DNA of 30,471 nt, from positions 1 to 30,471 of the forward strand of contig DATKYV010000065.1 of the NCBI GenBank assembly GCA_035528275.1, read 5' to 3'. Below are positions 10,024 through 18,495 of this stretch, in pieces (the first letter of the stretch is position 1; every line of letters begins with the position of its first letter). A program made the translations under genes and the position numbers. Below the pieces are notes generated by a model. It searched no databases. It had not been told where the DNA came from and saw only the letters and a program-made list of their open reading frames with translations. The stretch comes from DATKYV01 sp035528275. GTDB lineage: Bacteria; Acidobacteriota; Terriglobia; UBA7540.

Positions 10024-11814
10024 ATGAAGAAGGTATCGCATTCGCGAATCCGGGTCCTCGGACTTCTTCTGGCCTGTGGCCTGATCATCGTGGGGGCGGG
10101 CATTACCCCCGCCGCAGGTGCTGACTACGGGCGGATCTCGGGCGCCGTCTCTGATGAGCAAGGGAATCCTCTCATGGGGGCGAGCATCACGATCGCCGGG
10201 CCTCTGTTGGCCGGCCTGCAAATCGTGGAAAGCGACGTCCATCGGGTGATCACCGACGCCCGGGGTAAGTTCGCAATGGAACGCCTGGCTCCCGGCTGGT
10301 ATACCCTGCGCGTGACTTCACCCACCCGGTTGCCGGCCATGCGAAATGGAGTCCGCGTGGAGGCCGGCCAGACGGCTTTGGAGAATTTCGTTCTCAGCGA
10401 CATCTTCGTGTCTCTGCGCCTGCAAGTGCCCGCCGGTAAGGTCTCGAGTTGGGGTGAGGATTGGAAATGGGTGTTGCGCACCTCGGCGGCTACACGCCCC
10501 GTGCTGCGCTATCAGGAAGTGAAGGCCAAGGGGCATTCGAAAGCTTCCAAGAAGCCCCTCCCGGATACCAAGAGGTTGATTGCCATGATGCCGGGCGCCA
10601 GCCGTCGCGATGCTCTGGGGGAGGACCCGGGATTGGGGAGCGTTCTGGCCTATCTTCGCCCCCTCTCCGATGATTCCGACCTCCTCGTGGCGGGCTCGAT
10701 GGGCTCCAGCGGGCTCCTTGCAAACTCCCTGGCCACGGCTTTCCGCACGGACCTTCTCACGGGCGACCCGCAGGAGCTGGCCCTGGTCATTCACCAATTG
10801 AGCTTTGAGGATGAAGTGGCGATTCCTGCCGGGGGTGGGCAGGAGAGTATGAACCGAGTTCAGGGGGTTGTCCTGAGCTACGCGCACTCGAGGCGGCTCT
10901 CGCCTTCCTTGACGGTGACGGGCGGTATGGAGGTGGATTACCTCAATGCCGTTCACGGCGTGGTGTTGGTCCGTCCGCGGGTCGGGGTGGAGTATCAGCT
11001 GACTCCGACGAGCGTGCTCGCTGTCCGCCACGGGGCCATGCAGCCTCAGGGGGACGAATCCCTCGTTGACCGCGTTGGAAACCTCAATGCATTTCCGCGC
11101 GTCACCTTGCGCGATTACCGGGCCCGGCTTGAAAGGTTGAAACACTCCGAGGTAAGTTTCTCGCGCCGGATCAGCAGGACCTCGCGGGTCGAACTGGCGG
11201 CGTACCGCGACAACTTCGAAGATTCCGCGGTGTGGGGCGTGGGGAGGACCGCCGCGTTGAGTGGGTTGGTGGGCGATTTCCTTCCTAATCCCGCCGACGA
11301 CGGCGCCACCTTCAACGCTGGCGATTATTCCTCCTCCGGTGTTCGGGGTGTGTATACCCAGGATATCGGCGGCCACGTGAGGGCGGCGATTCTCTATACT
11401 ACGGGCGACGCTCTCGTGGTCGAGTCACGCGAATTTTACGGCGGGGTTACGGGCGAGAATTTGCGGGCCTTCCTGCGGCCGCGCCGCACGCGTTCCGTGG
11501 CGGGTAAAGTCACAGCGGTAATCCCGGGCTGCAGGACGCAGATCACCACTTCTTACGAGTGGCTGCCCTCGGGGCGCGTAACGGGAGTGGACCCGTACGC
11601 CCAATCTAACCTGCAACTCCAGCCTTACCTTGGCCTGCAAATCCGACAGCCCCTTCCGCTCCTGGCTTTCTTCCCGGCGCGGATCGAAGCCCTCGCAGAT
11701 TTCCGAAACCTCTTGGCCCAGGGATATGTTCCTCTCAGCGGGTCCGGTGAGGAAACGGTGCTCTTCACACCGGCTTACCGCAGTTTCCGGGGCGGGTTCT
11801 CTGTTCTGTTCTAG
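10024..11814 (+). CDS. Exported carboxypeptidase-regulatory-like protein with barrel-like C-terminus
   Basis: This 596-aa protein starts at an ATG with GAGGA 6 nt upstream; a frame opening at 9997 lacks this. A signal peptide (about residues 1-33, ending near PAAGA) is followed by a carboxypeptidase-regulatory-like beta-sandwich at about residues 35-125 (GRISGAVSDEQGNPLMGASI, then TDARGKFAMERLAPGWYTL). The remaining 450 residues are rich in alternating beta strands, and the chain ends in phenylalanine (FRGGFSVLF), as outer-membrane barrels do. This recalls a shortened TonB-dependent-receptor-like protein, but no plug domain is obvious. It lies 71 nt after the GWxTD gene and is probably co-transcribed. 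It may be an outer-membrane partner of that protein; this is inference. Confidence 0.75.
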   Translation: MKKVSHSRIRVLGLLLACGLIIVGAGITPAAGADYGRISGAVSDEQGNPLMGASITIAGPLLAGLQIVESDVHRVITDARGKFAMERLAPGWYTLRVTSPTRLPAMRNGVRVEAGQTALENFVLSDIFVSLRLQVPAGKVSSWGEDWKWVLRTSAATRPVLRYQEVKAKGHSKASKKPLPDTKRLIAMMPGASRRDALGEDPGLGSVLAYLRPLSDDSDLLVAGSMGSSGLLANSLATAFRTDLLTGDPQELALVIHQLSFEDEVAIPAGGGQESMNRVQGVVLSYAHSRRLSPSLTVTGGMEVDYLNAVHGVVLVRPRVGVEYQLTPTSVLAVRHGAMQPQGDESLVDRVGNLNAFPRVTLRDYRARLERLKHSEVSFSRRISRTSRVELAAYRDNFEDSAVWGVGRTAALSGLVGDFLPNPADDGATFNAGDYSSSGVRGVYTQDIGGHVRAAILYTTGDALVVESREFYGGVTGENLRAFLRPRRTRSVAGKVTAVIPGCRTQITTSYEWLPSGRVTGVDPYAQSNLQLQPYLGLQIRQPLPLLAFFPARIEALADFRNLLAQGYVPLSGSGEETVLFTPAYRSFRGGFSVLF

Positions 11815-11827
11815 CACGTGGGTTTCG

Positions 11828-11849
11828 GCTCGCGGCTTCGGCAGCGAGC
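11828..11849 (+). other. Hairpin after the GWxTD operon
   Basis: Arms GCTCGC (11828-11833) and GCGAGC (11844-11849) enclose a 10-nt loop just after the stop codon at 11814. There is no T-tract, so intrinsic termination is doubtful; a 3'-end-protecting structure is possible. Confidence 0.3.
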
Positions 11850-11938
11850 GGGTCCTCCCCCGGGAAAGAAGGGCTTCGGATGCCAATCCTCCAAACAGTC
11901 TGGTCGAAGCCGAAGAATATGCAAATTCGGAACTCGTA

Positions 11939-11951
11939 TCCAGATTCTGGA
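11939..11951. promoter_or_regulatory. Candidate upstream activator site for the sigma-54 promoter
   Basis: TCCAGATTCTGGA is a perfect 6-1-6 palindrome, and its right half GATTCTGGA is repeated at 11966-11974. It lies about 80 bp upstream of the -24 element, a usual distance for an NtrC-family activator site. Binding by the regulator encoded downstream is inferred. Confidence 0.45.
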
Positions 11952-12031
11952 AGTGACCGTCTCTGGATTCTGGAGCAACGCTCTAATATACTCAATTTAC
12001 GACACTTAAATATCCGCGATGGATTGCTTGG

Positions 12032-12047
12032 TGGAAGGCAACTTGCT
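12032..12047 (+). promoter_or_regulatory. Sigma-54 (-24/-12) promoter of the kinase-regulator operon
   Basis: TGGAAGGCAACTTGCT matches the consensus TGGCACG-N4-TTGCW at all but two positions, with the invariant GG and GC correctly spaced. Transcription would start near 12058, about 40 nt before the kinase ATG. The operon encodes a sigma-54 activator, which suggests self-activation. Confidence 0.65.
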
Positions 12048-12097
12048 GCGGAATCGAGTGGGAATGTATACGTTTTCGCCCGTTTTCGGAATGTGAG

Positions 12098-14932
12098 ATG
12101 AGATCAGCCCTTTATCCGCGCTTCACGGTTGTTTCGCTGGCTCTCCTCAGCGTGACGCTGGTGGTGTTCGGCGCTCTGAATTTCCAGCAGCGAAGCCGCT
12201 ACCAGCATCCTGACGACGGCATCACCTGGGTGGATTCGGCGGACGGAATTACCGCTTGGATCGTCGAGCCTGGGGGGCCGGGAGCGCGCGCCGGCATTCG
12301 GGAGGGCGACAGGCTGCAGGCAATCGAAGGCCGGCCCATCGCCCGCGCCGAGGACGCGGCGCGGGAAGTTTTCCGGCAGGGTGTCTGGGCGCGGGCGACC
12401 TACGAGCTGGCGAGGGGAAGCGAGAGCTATCAAGCGTCGGTAATTATTGCGCCGCAGGATGCCTCCGGCTCGGCTCGCCACATTCTGGAGATCGTCGGGC
12501 TCATTTACTTATTCATCGGCACTTTCATCCTCGTACGCCGATGGTCGGCGCCCAAATCCCTCCACTTTTATGTCTTCTGCCTGACATCCTTCGTGTTGTA
12601 CACGTTCGCCTACACCGGAAAGTTAAACCTTTTCGACTGGACGATATACTGGCTCAACGTCGTCGCTCTCATAGTTCAGCCCGCGCTGTTTCTGCATTTT
12701 TGCCTGACCTTTCCGGACCACTCGGAAGAGGAACGTGAGCGCACGCGCTTGGCCCGATGGGTCTATCTCCCCGGAGCGATTCTTCTGGTTCTGCACGTCC
12801 TGATCGCCGAAGAGATCCTGACCCTGTCTTTCCCGCTGGCGACTACACCGGTGCGCTGGATGCTTGACCGCATCGAGATGATTTACCTGGCGGCGTACTT
12901 CGTGGCCGGGGCTTTCGTCCTTCTGCGGGCCTATCGCCGCGCGGAGGTCCCGCTCATCAAGCAGCAGCTCAAATGGGTCACCCGCGGTGCCTTTCTCTCG
13001 ATTGTTCCCTTCGCGGGATTTTACGCCGTGCCCTATTTTCTCGGATTCATTCCTGTGCTCTGGATGAACCTTTCGGTGCTGTCTCTGATTTTCCTGCCGT
13101 TGACTTTTGGTTACGCCATCGTCCGCTACCGGTTGATGGACGTGGACATCATTTTCCAGCGGGGCATCGCTTACACGCTGGCCACGGCGACCATCGTGGG
13201 TCTCTTCTTCGGTTTCATCGCGCTGTTTGCCGACCTTTTCCGCACGACGTTTCCCTCGACCAGCCGACCGGGTTGGATCCTGGCGATCATCCTCACGGCT
13301 TTTCTCTTCCACCCTTTGGTGAACTGGATTCAGGCCAGGTTGGAGCGGTTCTTCAATGCCGAACGGTACGACTACCGAAGGACGCTTTTGGAGTCCGTTC
13401 GCGAGCTTACGTCTGAGCGCCACCTGGACCGCTTGCTCGACCAGGTGACCGCCCGGCTGGCGGAGACGCTGGGCGTCGATCGGGTGGCGGTGTTTCTGGC
13501 GGGGGAAACGGGAGGCTTTCGGCTGGTGAAATCGCGCGGCATCACGTATCCCGGCACTCTCGATCTGAGCTTTCTGGATCCTCAGCGGTCCGAGCTCGAG
13601 AAGGGTTATCTGTTCTTCGACAGCGTCAAGCGGGCGTTCGACTTGCCCGCCTCGGCGCAGGCGACGATCGAGCAATTGGACCTGCACTACTATCTGCCCT
13701 TCAAGGTGAAAGAGAGAACGCTGGGCTACCTGGGCCTGGGGAAGACGCGCCAGCGTGACTTCCTCTCCAGCGAGGACGTGGACTTGCTTCAGACCACCTC
13801 CAGCACCGTGGCCATCGCCCTGGAGAATGCGCGCCTTTACGAGTCTCTGGAGCGGGAGGCCCGTCAGGTCCAGCAACTCAGAGACTACAGCGAGAACATC
13901 ATCGAATCGATCAGCGTCGGGCTCCTGGCCAGCAACCTCGAGCGGAGAGTCGAATCCTGGAATTCCGGCATGGAGAAGCTTTATGGGCTGCCGCGTGCCG
14001 AGATTATGGGGAAACGATTGGAGGAAATCTTTCCGGCCGAGCTGCTTGCGGAGCTGGCTCAGGATGGCGAGCCGCGGCGCACGCTCAATCTCTATAAATT
14101 CCCCCTGCGGACGGCGGACGACCGGCACCTGATCGTCAACGTATCCACAACGCCGCTGTTCGGCAAGGACAACGAGGTCATCGGGCGCCTGCTCATCTTC
14201 AACGATATCACCGAGCGGGTGGACCTGGAGAACCAGTTGATCCAGGCGGAGAAGCTCTCTTCCATCGGCCTGCTGGCCGCCGGTGTCGCCCACGAGGTGA
14301 ACACTCCGCTGGCGGTGATTGCCTCCCAGGCGCAATTGCTGATGAGGCAGGGAGTCGCGGACGAATCCCAGGGACGGACTATTGACAAGATTATTAAACA
14401 GTCGTTTCGGGCATCCGAGATCGTCAACAAGCTGCTGAAGTTTTCCAGGGTAAGCGGAAGTGAATATGCCGAGCTCGACCTCAACAAGGTGATTCGCGAG
14501 ACGCTCTCACTCGTGGATCCCATGCTGCGAGCTTCGAAGATTTCCTTGAACGCGCAGCTCTCATCCTCGGTGCCATCTGTTTACGGCAATCAGGGAAAAC
14601 TTCAGCAGGTTTTCATGAACCTGATCATGAATGCCCGCGACGCCATGCCGCGCGGAGGCGAACTGACCCTGGCTACCGAGTGTGAGAATTCCTCCGTCCA
14701 CGTGGAAGTCACGGATAACGGCGTGGGCATCCCGCCCGACAACCTCGCCAAAATCTTCGACCCCTTCTTCACCACCAAGGGGACAAGCCGCGGGACGGGG
14801 CTCGGCCTCGCGGTGACCTATGGGATCATCCGGGAGCACTCCGGGAAAATCCAGGTGCTGAGCGCGGTGGGGAGGGGGACCACCTTCAAGCTGGAGTTCC
14901 CCACGGCAAGGAAAGCTGTGAATGTCGCCTAA
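12098..14932 (+). CDS. Sensor histidine kinase with PDZ, multi-TM, GAF and PAS domains
   Basis: This 944-aa membrane kinase is an NtrB-like partner of the following regulator. In order: an N-terminal helix (residues 8-28), a PDZ-like domain outside the membrane (about 45-125, with GARAGIREGDRLQAIEGRP), about seven to eight helices (130-425) including the common RYRLMDVDIIFQRGIAYTL segment, a GAF domain (about 430-590), a PAS domain (about 600-710), then HisKA with the phospho-acceptor His732 in AAGVAHEVNTPLAVI. The ATPase domain shows N-box NLIMNARDAM, G1 DNGVGIP, F-box FDPFFTTK and G2 GTGLGL. Start is the ATG at 12098; the Shine-Dalgarno is weak. It overlaps the regulator gene by 11 nt. A periplasmic PDZ domain suggests sensing of protein termini or envelope state; the signal is unknown. 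Confidence 0.9.
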   Translation: MRSALYPRFTVVSLALLSVTLVVFGALNFQQRSRYQHPDDGITWVDSADGITAWIVEPGGPGARAGIREGDRLQAIEGRPIARAEDAAREVFRQGVWARATYELARGSESYQASVIIAPQDASGSARHILEIVGLIYLFIGTFILVRRWSAPKSLHFYVFCLTSFVLYTFAYTGKLNLFDWTIYWLNVVALIVQPALFLHFCLTFPDHSEEERERTRLARWVYLPGAILLVLHVLIAEEILTLSFPLATTPVRWMLDRIEMIYLAAYFVAGAFVLLRAYRRAEVPLIKQQLKWVTRGAFLSIVPFAGFYAVPYFLGFIPVLWMNLSVLSLIFLPLTFGYAIVRYRLMDVDIIFQRGIAYTLATATIVGLFFGFIALFADLFRTTFPSTSRPGWILAIILTAFLFHPLVNWIQARLERFFNAERYDYRRTLLESVRELTSERHLDRLLDQVTARLAETLGVDRVAVFLAGETGGFRLVKSRGITYPGTLDLSFLDPQRSELEKGYLFFDSVKRAFDLPASAQATIEQLDLHYYLPFKVKERTLGYLGLGKTRQRDFLSSEDVDLLQTTSSTVAIALENARLYESLEREARQVQQLRDYSENIIESISVGLLASNLERRVESWNSGMEKLYGLPRAEIMGKRLEEIFPAELLAELAQDGEPRRTLNLYKFPLRTADDRHLIVNVSTTPLFGKDNEVIGRLLIFNDITERVDLENQLIQAEKLSSIGLLAAGVAHEVNTPLAVIASQAQLLMRQGVADESQGRTIDKIIKQSFRASEIVNKLLKFSRVSGSEYAELDLNKVIRETLSLVDPMLRASKISLNAQLSSSVPSVYGNQGKLQQVFMNLIMNARDAMPRGGELTLATECENSSVHVEVTDNGVGIPPDNLAKIFDPFFTTKGTSRGTGLGLAVTYGIIREHSGKIQVLSAVGRGTTFKLEFPTARKAVNVA

Positions 14933-16316
14933 GGGTTCCATCCTCATTATAGATGACGAACAGGAAATTCGGGAAAGCCTGGAGCAGCTCCTGGTGCTGG
15001 ACGGCTACCAGGCGCTGACCGCTTCCACCGCCGAAGAGGGTCTGAAGAAGGTTGGTGAGCGCGTCTTTGACCTTGCCCTATTGGATATCAGCCTGCCGGA
15101 CCGCAACGGTCTCGAGGTTTTGAAGTCCATCAAGCGCGACAGCCCCGAGACCGGCGTGATCATGATTACCGCCTACGATTCCAGCCAAATGGCCTTCCAG
15201 GCCTCCAAGGAAGGCGCGGAAAGTTACATCACCAAGCCCTGGGACAACTCCAAACTTCTGCTGGAAATCCGCAACGTCCTCGACAAGTCCCGCCTGCAGG
15301 TTGAAAACGTCCAGCTCCGCCGCGCCTTGAAGCGCTTCGGCCTGCCCAACATCGTCGGCAAGGGCGAGCGGATTCAGCGGGTCCTAGACCTCATCACTCA
15401 GATTGCCCCCAGTCGCGCCACGGTGCTCATCGTCGGGGAGAGTGGAACGGGAAAAGAGCTGGTGGCGAAGACCATCCACGCCACCAGCCCGCGCGCCGAC
15501 CGCCCCTTCGTCCCCGTCAATACCGGCTCGATGCCGGTGGACCTGCTGGAAAGCACACTCTTCGGACACGTCAAGGGTGCGTTCACTTCTGCCTTCGCCA
15601 CCAAGCGCGGCCTCTTCGAAGTGGCCGACCAGGGGACCATCTTCTTCGATGAGATCGGGACGGTGGGCGTTGAAACCCAGGCGAAGCTGCTGCGTGTCAT
15701 TCAGGAACGCGAGTTCATGCGCCTGGGCGGAACGGAAACCATCAAGGTCGACGTCCGAATCCTCGCCGCCACGAACTCCGACCTGCGGAAGCTCGTCCAG
15801 GAGAACAAATTCCGCGAGGACCTCTTCTACCGTCTTGACGTCATCACCGTCCCCTTGCCCCCGCTGCGCGAACGGAAGGAGGACATCCCCCAGCTTGCGG
15901 AGCACTTCCTGAAGAAGTTCTCCAAGGAAAACGGTCGTGAGGGCCTGGCGTTCTCCCCCGAGGCCATGAAAATAATGATGGATTACGATTGGCCGGGCAA
16001 TGTTCGGGAACTCGAAAACGCCGTCGAACGCGCGGTGGTTCTTTCCTCCGGACCTGACCTGGGACCTCAGCTCCTTCCCGAACAGCTTTCTCAAGACGGC
16101 TCGCACGTTTCGCGCCCCTTCCCCTTCGAAGAGATCGAAGGCCGGACGCTGTTTGAGATCCTCGAATCCTGCGAGCGGCGCATCATCCTCGACATGCTCG
16201 CCCGCACCCATTGGAGCCAGACCGAGGCCGCCGAGCGCTTCCGCATTCCCCTCTCCACCCTCAATCAGAAGATCAAACGCCTGCAAATCGACGTCAAACG
16301 CCGCCGGGAAGCGTAG
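14922..16316 (+). CDS. NtrC-family sigma-54-dependent response regulator
   Basis: This 464-aa regulator has a receiver domain (about residues 6-118) with phospho-acceptor Asp55 in LLDISLPDRNG, a central AAA+ domain (about 140-370) and a Fis-type helix-turn-helix at the C-terminus (WSQTEAAERFRIPLSTLNQK). Walker A is GESGTGKE from residue 172 and Walker B is GTIFFDEIG. The sigma-54-contacting loop reads GAFTSA at 219-224 instead of the usual GAFTGA, so Ser223 replaces glycine. The arginine-finger region (FREDLFYRLDV) is present. The ATG overlaps the end of the kinase gene by 11 nt, indicating translational coupling and a cognate pair. It probably activates the sigma-54 promoter at 12032-12047, among other targets. 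Confidence 0.93.
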   Translation: MSPKGSILIIDDEQEIRESLEQLLVLDGYQALTASTAEEGLKKVGERVFDLALLDISLPDRNGLEVLKSIKRDSPETGVIMITAYDSSQMAFQASKEGAESYITKPWDNSKLLLEIRNVLDKSRLQVENVQLRRALKRFGLPNIVGKGERIQRVLDLITQIAPSRATVLIVGESGTGKELVAKTIHATSPRADRPFVPVNTGSMPVDLLESTLFGHVKGAFTSAFATKRGLFEVADQGTIFFDEIGTVGVETQAKLLRVIQEREFMRLGGTETIKVDVRILAATNSDLRKLVQENKFREDLFYRLDVITVPLPPLRERKEDIPQLAEHFLKKFSKENGREGLAFSPEAMKIMMDYDWPGNVRELENAVERAVVLSSGPDLGPQLLPEQLSQDGSHVSRPFPFEEIEGRTLFEILESCERRIILDMLARTHWSQTEAAERFRIPLSTLNQKIKRLQIDVKRRREA

Positions 16317-16373
16317 TCCTCAGGACGAAGTTCATCCGGTAAGTTCGCGCCTGCGGGTGGAAGTCTTTCTTGA

Positions 16374-17501
16374 TCAAACCTTCAGGAAGATCTTGCGCTT
16401 GTAGAGCCAGTAGCAGAGATACCACATCACCAGCAGCGCGCCGCAGGACTCGGCGACGGGCTGAAGGTCGCCCGCAAAACTGAAGCCGCCGGTGAAGGGC
16501 GCCAGCCATCGCATGATCGGTTCGCGAAGAAGGAAGCCCAGCGAATAGATGAAGATGGAGTTCATCCCCACCACGACCAGCGGGAAGAAGGGTTTGCGAA
16601 TGTCCCAGACTTCGATCAGAACCACAAACAGGAGCATCATGAACAACACCCAGCCCGTGCTGTACAGGGTGAAGGAAGCCGTCCAGAGGCGCTTGACGTT
16701 GGGGACCAGCAGCGACAGTCCCAACCCGCCGGCGAACGCCGCCACCATGGAGATGGCCAGGATTCTGAGCTTGTCCGTCCGCGGCTTCTCGCTCATGAGC
16801 AGCATTCCGGTCCAGGCGCCGAACAGCGTGGTCACGGTGCTGCTGATGAAATTGATGGTCACGTAGTAGCCGGGATAGTTGTATCCCAGCAGGGCCTTGT
16901 CAATGACCGCGCCGATGTTGCCGGTTTTCGAGAACGCTCCCTCGGGACCGGGGAAAAGGAAGAAGAGCGCAGTGTGGAAGGCGAGTATCAAACCGGCGGC
17001 AATCGCCTGCCGGCGGAAGGGCAGTCGCAACAGCAGGTAGGCGAAGAAATAGGTTAAGGCGATCTGCGACAGGACGTTGATGAGCTGAAATTGCAGCCGC
17101 TGGTGCGACACGATGATCAGGAACTGGCTGAGGAGGATCAGCTTCAGGGCGCGAACCGAAACGTGATTGAAATTCTGGCGATCCGTGGCGCCCAATTCCC
17201 TGCGCCTTGCCAAAGCGAAGGGCATGGCCACGCCCACCATGAACATGAACGCGGGTTGGATCATGTCCCAGAACATGCCGCCCTCCCACGCAACGTGCTC
17301 AAACCAGGAAGCGATTCGGCCGTAGGTGGGGTGATGGAGCAACGCTCCGAAACCGAACCCTTCTGCGGCCAAGGTGATCATGATGAAACCGCGAAAGGCG
17401 TCCAGGGCAAGGTAGCGCTTCTCTGACCCGGTCTTGACGATCACCGGGTCTGAAGTCCCGAGATTTCCCTGGGAAGTTTGGGCGGCGGTGGTCGTTGCCA
17501 T
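16374..17501 (-). CDS. HGSNAT/NagX-like integral membrane acyltransferase
   Basis: This 375-aa protein has about ten hydrophobic helices and opens with the family hallmark RYLALDAFRGFIMI, found in heparan-alpha-glucosaminide N-acetyltransferase-like (NagX, DUF5009-type) proteins. A second typical stretch is FWDMIQPAFMFMVGVAMPFAL, and the C-terminal part contains VVVGMNSIFIYSLG. These proteins are thought to move acyl groups across the membrane to sugars; the actual substrate here is unknown. The frame extends to a GTG at 17519, but the ATG at 17501 fits the N-terminus better; neither has a clear Shine-Dalgarno. It lies 164 nt after the protease gene on the same strand and converges with the regulator gene to its left across a 57-bp gap. 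Confidence 0.85.
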   Translation of the reverse strand: MATTTAAQTSQGNLGTSDPVIVKTGSEKRYLALDAFRGFIMITLAAEGFGFGALLHHPTYGRIASWFEHVAWEGGMFWDMIQPAFMFMVGVAMPFALARRRELGATDRQNFNHVSVRALKLILLSQFLIIVSHQRLQFQLINVLSQIALTYFFAYLLLRLPFRRQAIAAGLILAFHTALFFLFPGPEGAFSKTGNIGAVIDKALLGYNYPGYYVTINFISSTVTTLFGAWTGMLLMSEKPRTDKLRILAISMVAAFAGGLGLSLLVPNVKRLWTASFTLYSTGWVLFMMLLFVVLIEVWDIRKPFFPLVVVGMNSIFIYSLGFLLREPIMRWLAPFTGGFSFAGDLQPVAESCGALLVMWYLCYWLYKRKIFLKV

Positions 17502-17665
17502 GGCGCGGGATTCTAGCACGAAACCGAATCAGAAAGTCCCGCCGCTTTTGAGGTTTGGGCTTTCGGCGCGACCCCTGGATGCGGTTCCCGTCTGTCGGAG
17601 ACTTGATCGTGACCAGGCGTTCAAGGAGAGGGGAAAGGCTTGGCCTTGGTGTCGGGCGTGGTTCG

Positions 17666-18469
17666 TCAGCCGAAAAGCACGCTCCCGATGGTCTGAAACT
17701 GCCGGGTGCCGATAAACAGCATCAGCATCAGGCTGGCGTTGTATGCCAGGTGGAGGACGAAGCTGGGGGCAAACGAGCCCGTCAATCCCCGCGCCAGGGA
17801 AAAGACCACCCCTACGAAGAAAATCAGGAGCACGTGGTTCCACGCGCCCCAGTATTCCGAAACGTGGAGGGCGGCGAAGAGCACCGCGGTGGCCGCTACG
17901 GCGAACCGGAGGCCCACGCGCTGCTCAAAGAAGCGAAAGAGGACTCCGCGGAAAATCAGCTCTTCCATGAACGGGGCGATGAAGATGGCGAAGGCGCCGA
18001 TTACGTATGCGGCCTGGGGAGAACTGAACAGGCGCTGCAGCGGGTAGGTTTCGCTGTAAGGAAGGATGGGTGGAAACGCCAGGACCGCCAGAGCCAGCAG
18101 GACTCCTCCGCCGAAGTAGTTCGCCGCCGCCCGAGGGCTCAGGGCGCGCCATCGCAGCGCCTCCCAGAATGGCTGCCGGTAGTTCACGACGACAAGAAGG
18201 AAGATGTATGCAAAGACGAGCACGTGGAAGATCGTCTGCAGCGCCACCAGGAAGAAGGTGTCGTCGTAGAGAGTCTGCGACACCGCCTTCCAACCAAACA
18301 GCGGCCGGAGCAGCGCATAGCCGCCCAGCGCCAGGAAATTTGCGGCCACCAGTGCCACCACCGCGAAAATGATGAAGAGAAAAAGGTCACGCACGCTCCA
18401 GAGATTCTGCGGGAGTGTTGGCGCACTGGGGCGCGAAGATTCAACCCGCAGGTGGTCCTGCTCGACCAT
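17666..18469 (-). CDS. CPBP-family (CAAX-type) intramembrane protease
   Basis: This 267-aa membrane protein has about seven hydrophobic helices and the three CPBP (Abi) signature motifs: EELIFR (EExxxR; Glu169, Glu170, Arg174), FAALH (FxxxH) and a later HLAYN. These residues form the metal-type active site in Rce1-like intramembrane proteases. The ATG at 18469 has GGAAG 4 nt upstream and starts 26 nt after the stop of the preceding gene. A longer frame to 18724 only overlaps that gene with low-complexity, non-homologous sequence and is rejected. Its substrate is unknown. It is probably in an operon with the upstream gene. Confidence 0.9.
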   Translation of the reverse strand: MVEQDHLRVESSRPSAPTLPQNLWSVRDLFLFIIFAVVALVAANFLALGGYALLRPLFGWKAVSQTLYDDTFFLVALQTIFHVLVFAYIFLLVVVNYRQPFWEALRWRALSPRAAANYFGGGVLLALAVLAFPPILPYSETYPLQRLFSSPQAAYVIGAFAIFIAPFMEELIFRGVLFRFFEQRVGLRFAVAATAVLFAALHVSEYWGAWNHVLLIFFVGVVFSLARGLTGSFAPSFVLHLAYNASLMLMLFIGTRQFQTIGSVLFG

Positions 18470-18495
18470 GGCGTCTTCCGGCCATCCAGCAGCCA

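Noticed and set aside
12623..14335. 570-codon open frame antisense to the histidine kinase
   Set aside because: It mirrors codon bias of the GC-rich kinase gene, has no recognisable domain, and the plus-strand protein shows full catalytic motifs.
16316..16326. Small palindrome GTCCTCAGGAC between convergent genes as a terminator
   Set aside because: The stem is only 5 bp and no T-tract follows on either strand.
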